A stretch of 7,174 nucleotides of DNA from Prevotella sp. UBA2746 (GTDB lineage Bacteria; Bacteroidota; Bacteroidia; Bacteroidales; Bacteroidaceae). The position numbers were made by a program, and so were the translations under genes. The stretch lies in assembly GCA_002353555.1 (NCBI GenBank), contig DEJO01000047.1:1-7174 (forward strand). The letters are read 5' to 3'. Under the pieces are notes generated by a model. It saw nothing but the letters and a program-made list of their open reading frames with translations, did not search any database and was not told the origin of the DNA. This document shows positions 6,001 through 7,174 of this stretch, one piece after another (position 1 is the stretch's first letter; every line of letters starts with the position of its first letter).

Positions 6001-6345
6001 ATGCTGGAACAGGAGAATCCTCATATCTTCGAAGACCCACAGAAAAAGTTTGCCGACCTGTATATGAAGTCAGGACTATATATTGCAGAAATTGTCAGAC
6101 GGATATATAATAATGTGGAGATGCGCAGACAGATACCCGACGACCGCGAACGTATCATGCACATCTTTAAGCATCAGGTCTATGGGTTTGCTCCTACAAA
6201 GATTATCTATAGGATAGCAACCCGCTACATCTTAGGTTTCGATAGTTCGCTTCAACCGGCACAAAGCAATTTCCGCCAGGTAGATACCGTCCCGTATGCG
6301 AAAGAAGGGCGAATGGAAGAACTTATAGAGAAGGAATTTGGGTGA
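3037..6345 (+). CDS. GIY-YIG nuclease / SF2 helicase restriction subunit with partial methyltransferase fold
   Basis: Likely the ATP-driven cleavage subunit of the operon. Residues 16-97 resemble the T5orf172/MUG113 branch of GIY-YIG nucleases: YAY (18-20), LKIGDT (32-37), R44 and TEWF (94-97). The usual catalytic Glu position appears to be Asp75 in RDYDFHDYL. The helicase core has Walker A PRFGKT (157-162), DESH box (275-278), SGTP motif III (302-305), TTGVT (496-500) and a motif VI-like QAAFRAQ (521-527). Residues 745-860 are charged and helical, perhaps a coiled-coil coupler. Residues 977-1070 repeat the start of an adenine-methyltransferase fold: TPKWVVKKMV (978-987), DLYMKSGLY (1007-1015) and VYGFAPTKI (1048-1056). 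The protein then ends with no NPPY. ATG 3037 overlaps the upstream stop; ATG 3040 would shorten it by one residue. No frameshift seen. Its substrate, polarity and dependence on the partner are inferred. Confidence 0.85.
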   Translation: MMDATRIQSFNSFVRMLYAYSTPEIARHNGWLKIGDTEQGVSKRIRQQTHTADVRFELEWKDIAMYRDDCTFFRDYDFHDYLTEYKGIERNDHTEWFHIDGTTLRQYFEEFASRDYQQKGLHYSYKLRNEQQEAVDMTLAYLEENHGEGKFLWNAKPRFGKTLTTYDLIKRMKARNVLIVTNRPSIANSWYDDFEKYMAGQTGYRFVSDNEALRDRAGVMTRDMFVKWLPNRDEDFAGQICFESLQGLKGSVYFGGNYNKLEWIKNLKWDVLVVDESHEGVNTMRSDRAFSNIQRKFTLYLSGTPFKAIASGEFGDRQIYNWSYADEQEAKKEWASNDHNPYQDMPRLNLFTYRMSDIVREKAKQGMALDEAGTIDYAFDLNEFFKTKEDGRLEHEADVRRFLHAMTTQEKFPFSTEQLRKEMAHTFWLLNRVDSVKALAKLLKEEGSGFEDYEIVVAAGDGRLDDNAETVKAYNRVKAAIKEHDKTITLSVGQLTTGVTIPEWSGVLMLSNMQSAQLYMQAAFRAQNPYEYSDGGQIVRKENAYVFDFDPARTLILFDEFANNLKRSTAGGNGTTEERQQNIRQLLNFFPVIAEDDEGRMMQIDERQVLSIPRKIKSEEVVRRGFMSNLLFSNIANIFSAPSVVGKILEKMDKAQEERGRNSKGTIDEAEDVSVDENGEVIVPTEIVVGQEQQIFGDKLYQTFDEIKENGDIAMTTEGAVGVLTAIDKVSDNLQSAVEQNIIKPASEEYELTKAQTKRLVKESKKELETKIEKIKGDFEQQRKIAEVKHKESLQHATNEKDIADAEKMLRQDMELAMKGVHDAIKEATDEIVNNKPKEVIERLEMDKEERKKASVEEEVRAHLRGFSRTIPSFIMAYDDGSLTLDNFDKNIEDSVFKEVTSITLEEFRFLRDGGDYIDAATGETKHFDGHLFDEVVFDDAIGEFRQKQKELANYFDETQKEDIFDYIPPQKTNQIYTPKWVVKKMVDMLEQENPHIFEDPQKKFADLYMKSGLYIAEIVRRIYNNVEMRRQIPDDRERIMHIFKHQVYGFAPTKIIYRIATRYILGFDSSLQPAQSNFRQVDTVPYAKEGRMEELIEKEFG

Positions 6346-6359
6346 GAAGAGTGCTTCTC
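6344..6359 (+). terminator. Small hairpin over the restriction-gene stop codon
   Basis: GAGAAG (6344-6349) and CTTCTC (6354-6359) form a 6-bp stem with an AGTG loop. It begins within the TGA stop of the preceding gene (6343-6345). No T-tract follows, so it is a poor intrinsic terminator. The hairpin with a T-run at 6412-6438, inside the downstream repeat, may be the more effective stop signal for the operon. Confidence 0.25.
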
Positions 6360-6392
6360 CTTGGTCGCTTATATGAGCGTAGCGAGTCTTAA

Positions 6393-6456
6393 GAAGGTAG
6401 GCTGCGCCTCAGAAAAACTCAAATACATTTGGTTTTTCGTTCGACTTGCACTACCT
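6393..6456 (+). repeat. 64-bp palindromic promoter repeat, copy 2
   Basis: Second copy of the element at 748-811, in the same orientation, just beyond the restriction operon. The inner hairpin pairs 6412-6423 with 6428-6438 (11 bp, bulged T at 6419, TACA loop). The promoter boxes are present but weaker: TTTG at 6428-6431, a 20-bp spacer and TACCTCTG at 6452-6459, where one T of TAnnTTTG has become C. The two direct copies bracket the leader and both restriction genes. The run of five T at 6433-6437 after the A-rich arm could also help terminate the operon. Confidence 0.75.
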
Positions 6457-6511
6457 CTGGCTTCGCCGAATGTACTTTCGCTCGGACAAACAAAGAAAAA
6501 CAAGTTTTCTC

Positions 6512-6542
6512 TTTGCATTGTCCTCACTTAATCGTACCTTTG
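6512..6542 (+). promoter_or_regulatory. Near-consensus Bacteroidetes promoter of the guanylyltransferase gene
   Basis: TTTG at 6512-6515, a 19-bp spacer and TACCTTTG at 6535-6542 fit the Bacteroidetes consensus. Transcription would start near 6549, leaving an untranslated leader of under 20 nt before the ATG at 6567. This short simple leader contrasts with the long structured leader of the restriction operon and makes the downstream gene independent of that operon. Confidence 0.75.
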
Positions 6543-6566
6543 TAGCCTAAAAAATAAAAGTAGGGA

Positions 6567-7174
6567 ATGGCAAAGACAAATAATCATGTAGTAATCATGG
6601 CAGGCGGTGTAGGTAGCCGCTTCTGGCCGATGAGTACTGAAGAGAAACCGAAACAGTTTATTGATGTGCTGGGTGTGGGCAAGTCGCTCTTGCAGTTGAC
6701 CTACGACCGCTTCAAGGGAATCTGTCAGCCGGAAAATGTGTGGATACTGACCAACAAGCAGTATGCAGACGTGGTGCACGAGCAGTTGCCCGACGTTCCT
6801 GTAGGCAACATCTTGCGTGAGCCGTGCCGAAGGAATACGGCTCCGTGCATAGCCTACGTGAGCTGGCGCATCAAGAAGGCCGATTCGAGGGCTAACATCG
6901 TGGTGACCCCCAGCGACCATATCGTGACCGATGTGGACGAGTTCCGTCGCGTGGTGACCCAGTGTCTGAAGTTCACGTCTGACAGCGATGCCGTGGTGAC
7001 GCTTGGCATGCACCCCACACGTCCTGAGACGGGTTACGGATATATACAGGGCGACCTGCGTTCGGCAAGTGTGCGCAACAAGGAAATCTTCCGTGTTGAC
7101 CAGTTCCGTGAGAAACCCGACCTGGCGACGGCAGAGCACTATCTGAAGCAGAACAACTTCTTCTGGAATGCCGG
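6567..7174 (+). CDS. manC: Mannose-1-phosphate guanylyltransferase, 5' part
   Basis: Makes GDP-mannose and pyrophosphate from mannose 1-phosphate and GTP in the cytoplasm, feeding capsule, O-antigen, fucose and glycoprotein synthesis. The 202 visible codons contain the pyrophosphorylase signature AGGVGSRFWP (12-21) followed by KPKQF (27-31). Further family blocks are REPCRRNTAP, TPSDH, PTRPETGYGYI and REKPD, with FFWNA at the window edge, where the family has an F.WN(S/A)G block. The start at 6567 is the first ATG after the promoter; the GGCGGTGTAGG block comes only a dozen codons later, as expected for an intact N-terminus. A weak purine stretch (TAGGGA) precedes it. The gene is cut by the window end; full-length relatives are around 350 residues or more. 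It looks like a housekeeping neighbour rather than a part of the restriction module. The symbol rests on the product, not on a verified orthologue. Confidence 0.93.
   Translation, partial: MAKTNNHVVIMAGGVGSRFWPMSTEEKPKQFIDVLGVGKSLLQLTYDRFKGICQPENVWILTNKQYADVVHEQLPDVPVGNILREPCRRNTAPCIAYVSWRIKKADSRANIVVTPSDHIVTDVDEFRRVVTQCLKFTSDSDAVVTLGMHPTRPETGYGYIQGDLRSASVRNKEIFRVDQFREKPDLATAEHYLKQNNFFWNA

Noticed and set aside
6528..7139. Long open frame on the minus strand opposite the guanylyltransferase gene.
   Set aside because: It is the antisense shadow of a clearly recognisable coding sequence and resembles no protein family I know.

Overview
The window looks like a Bacteroidales chromosome, most likely Prevotella or a close relative. 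Evidence: Bacteroidetes-type promoters (TTTG, 19-20 bp, TAnnTTTG), gene bodies near 48% G+C, and intergenic DNA full of short palindromes and 7-bp repeat tracts. The genus is an inference from style, not from a search.

Layout. Positions 1-820 hold no gene. They carry several repeat families: two opposed copies of a REP-like hairpin, AATTGAY heptamers, three phased GACACGTGTC palindromes, and the first copy of a 64-bp palindromic repeat that contains a well-formed promoter. About 821-1112 is the leader downstream of that promoter. It folds on paper into an almost unbroken series of hairpins, including one of 27 bp and one of about 23 bp. Positions 1115-6345 are a two-gene operon with a 4-base ATGA overlap: an Eco57I-like adenine DNA methyltransferase (641 aa), then a 1102-aa protein combining a GIY-YIG-type nuclease domain, an SF2 helicase/translocase and a C-terminal piece of a methyltransferase fold. 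Positions 6346-6566 hold the second copy of the 64-bp repeat and a near-consensus promoter. Positions 6567-7174 are the 5' part of a mannose-1-phosphate guanylyltransferase gene, cut by the window edge.

How it may work. The methyltransferase and the nuclease-helicase most simply form an ATP-dependent restriction-modification system: methylation marks self DNA, and the translocase-nuclease attacks unmarked DNA. The nuclease type (GIY-YIG on a helicase) and the split arrangement of methyltransferase motifs over both proteins do not match the textbook Type I, III or ISP layouts. The central part of the methyltransferase gene, which should hold the target-recognition domain, is about 33% G+C against about 48% upstream, suggesting exchange of specificity. 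The most unusual feature is the structured leader with mutually exclusive pairings and a possible loop-loop contact ending 4 nt before the start codon. It could control the operon or be a stable RNA in its own right. The guanylyltransferase gene belongs to GDP-mannose supply, has its own promoter and is probably the chromosomal neighbour of an inserted defence module.
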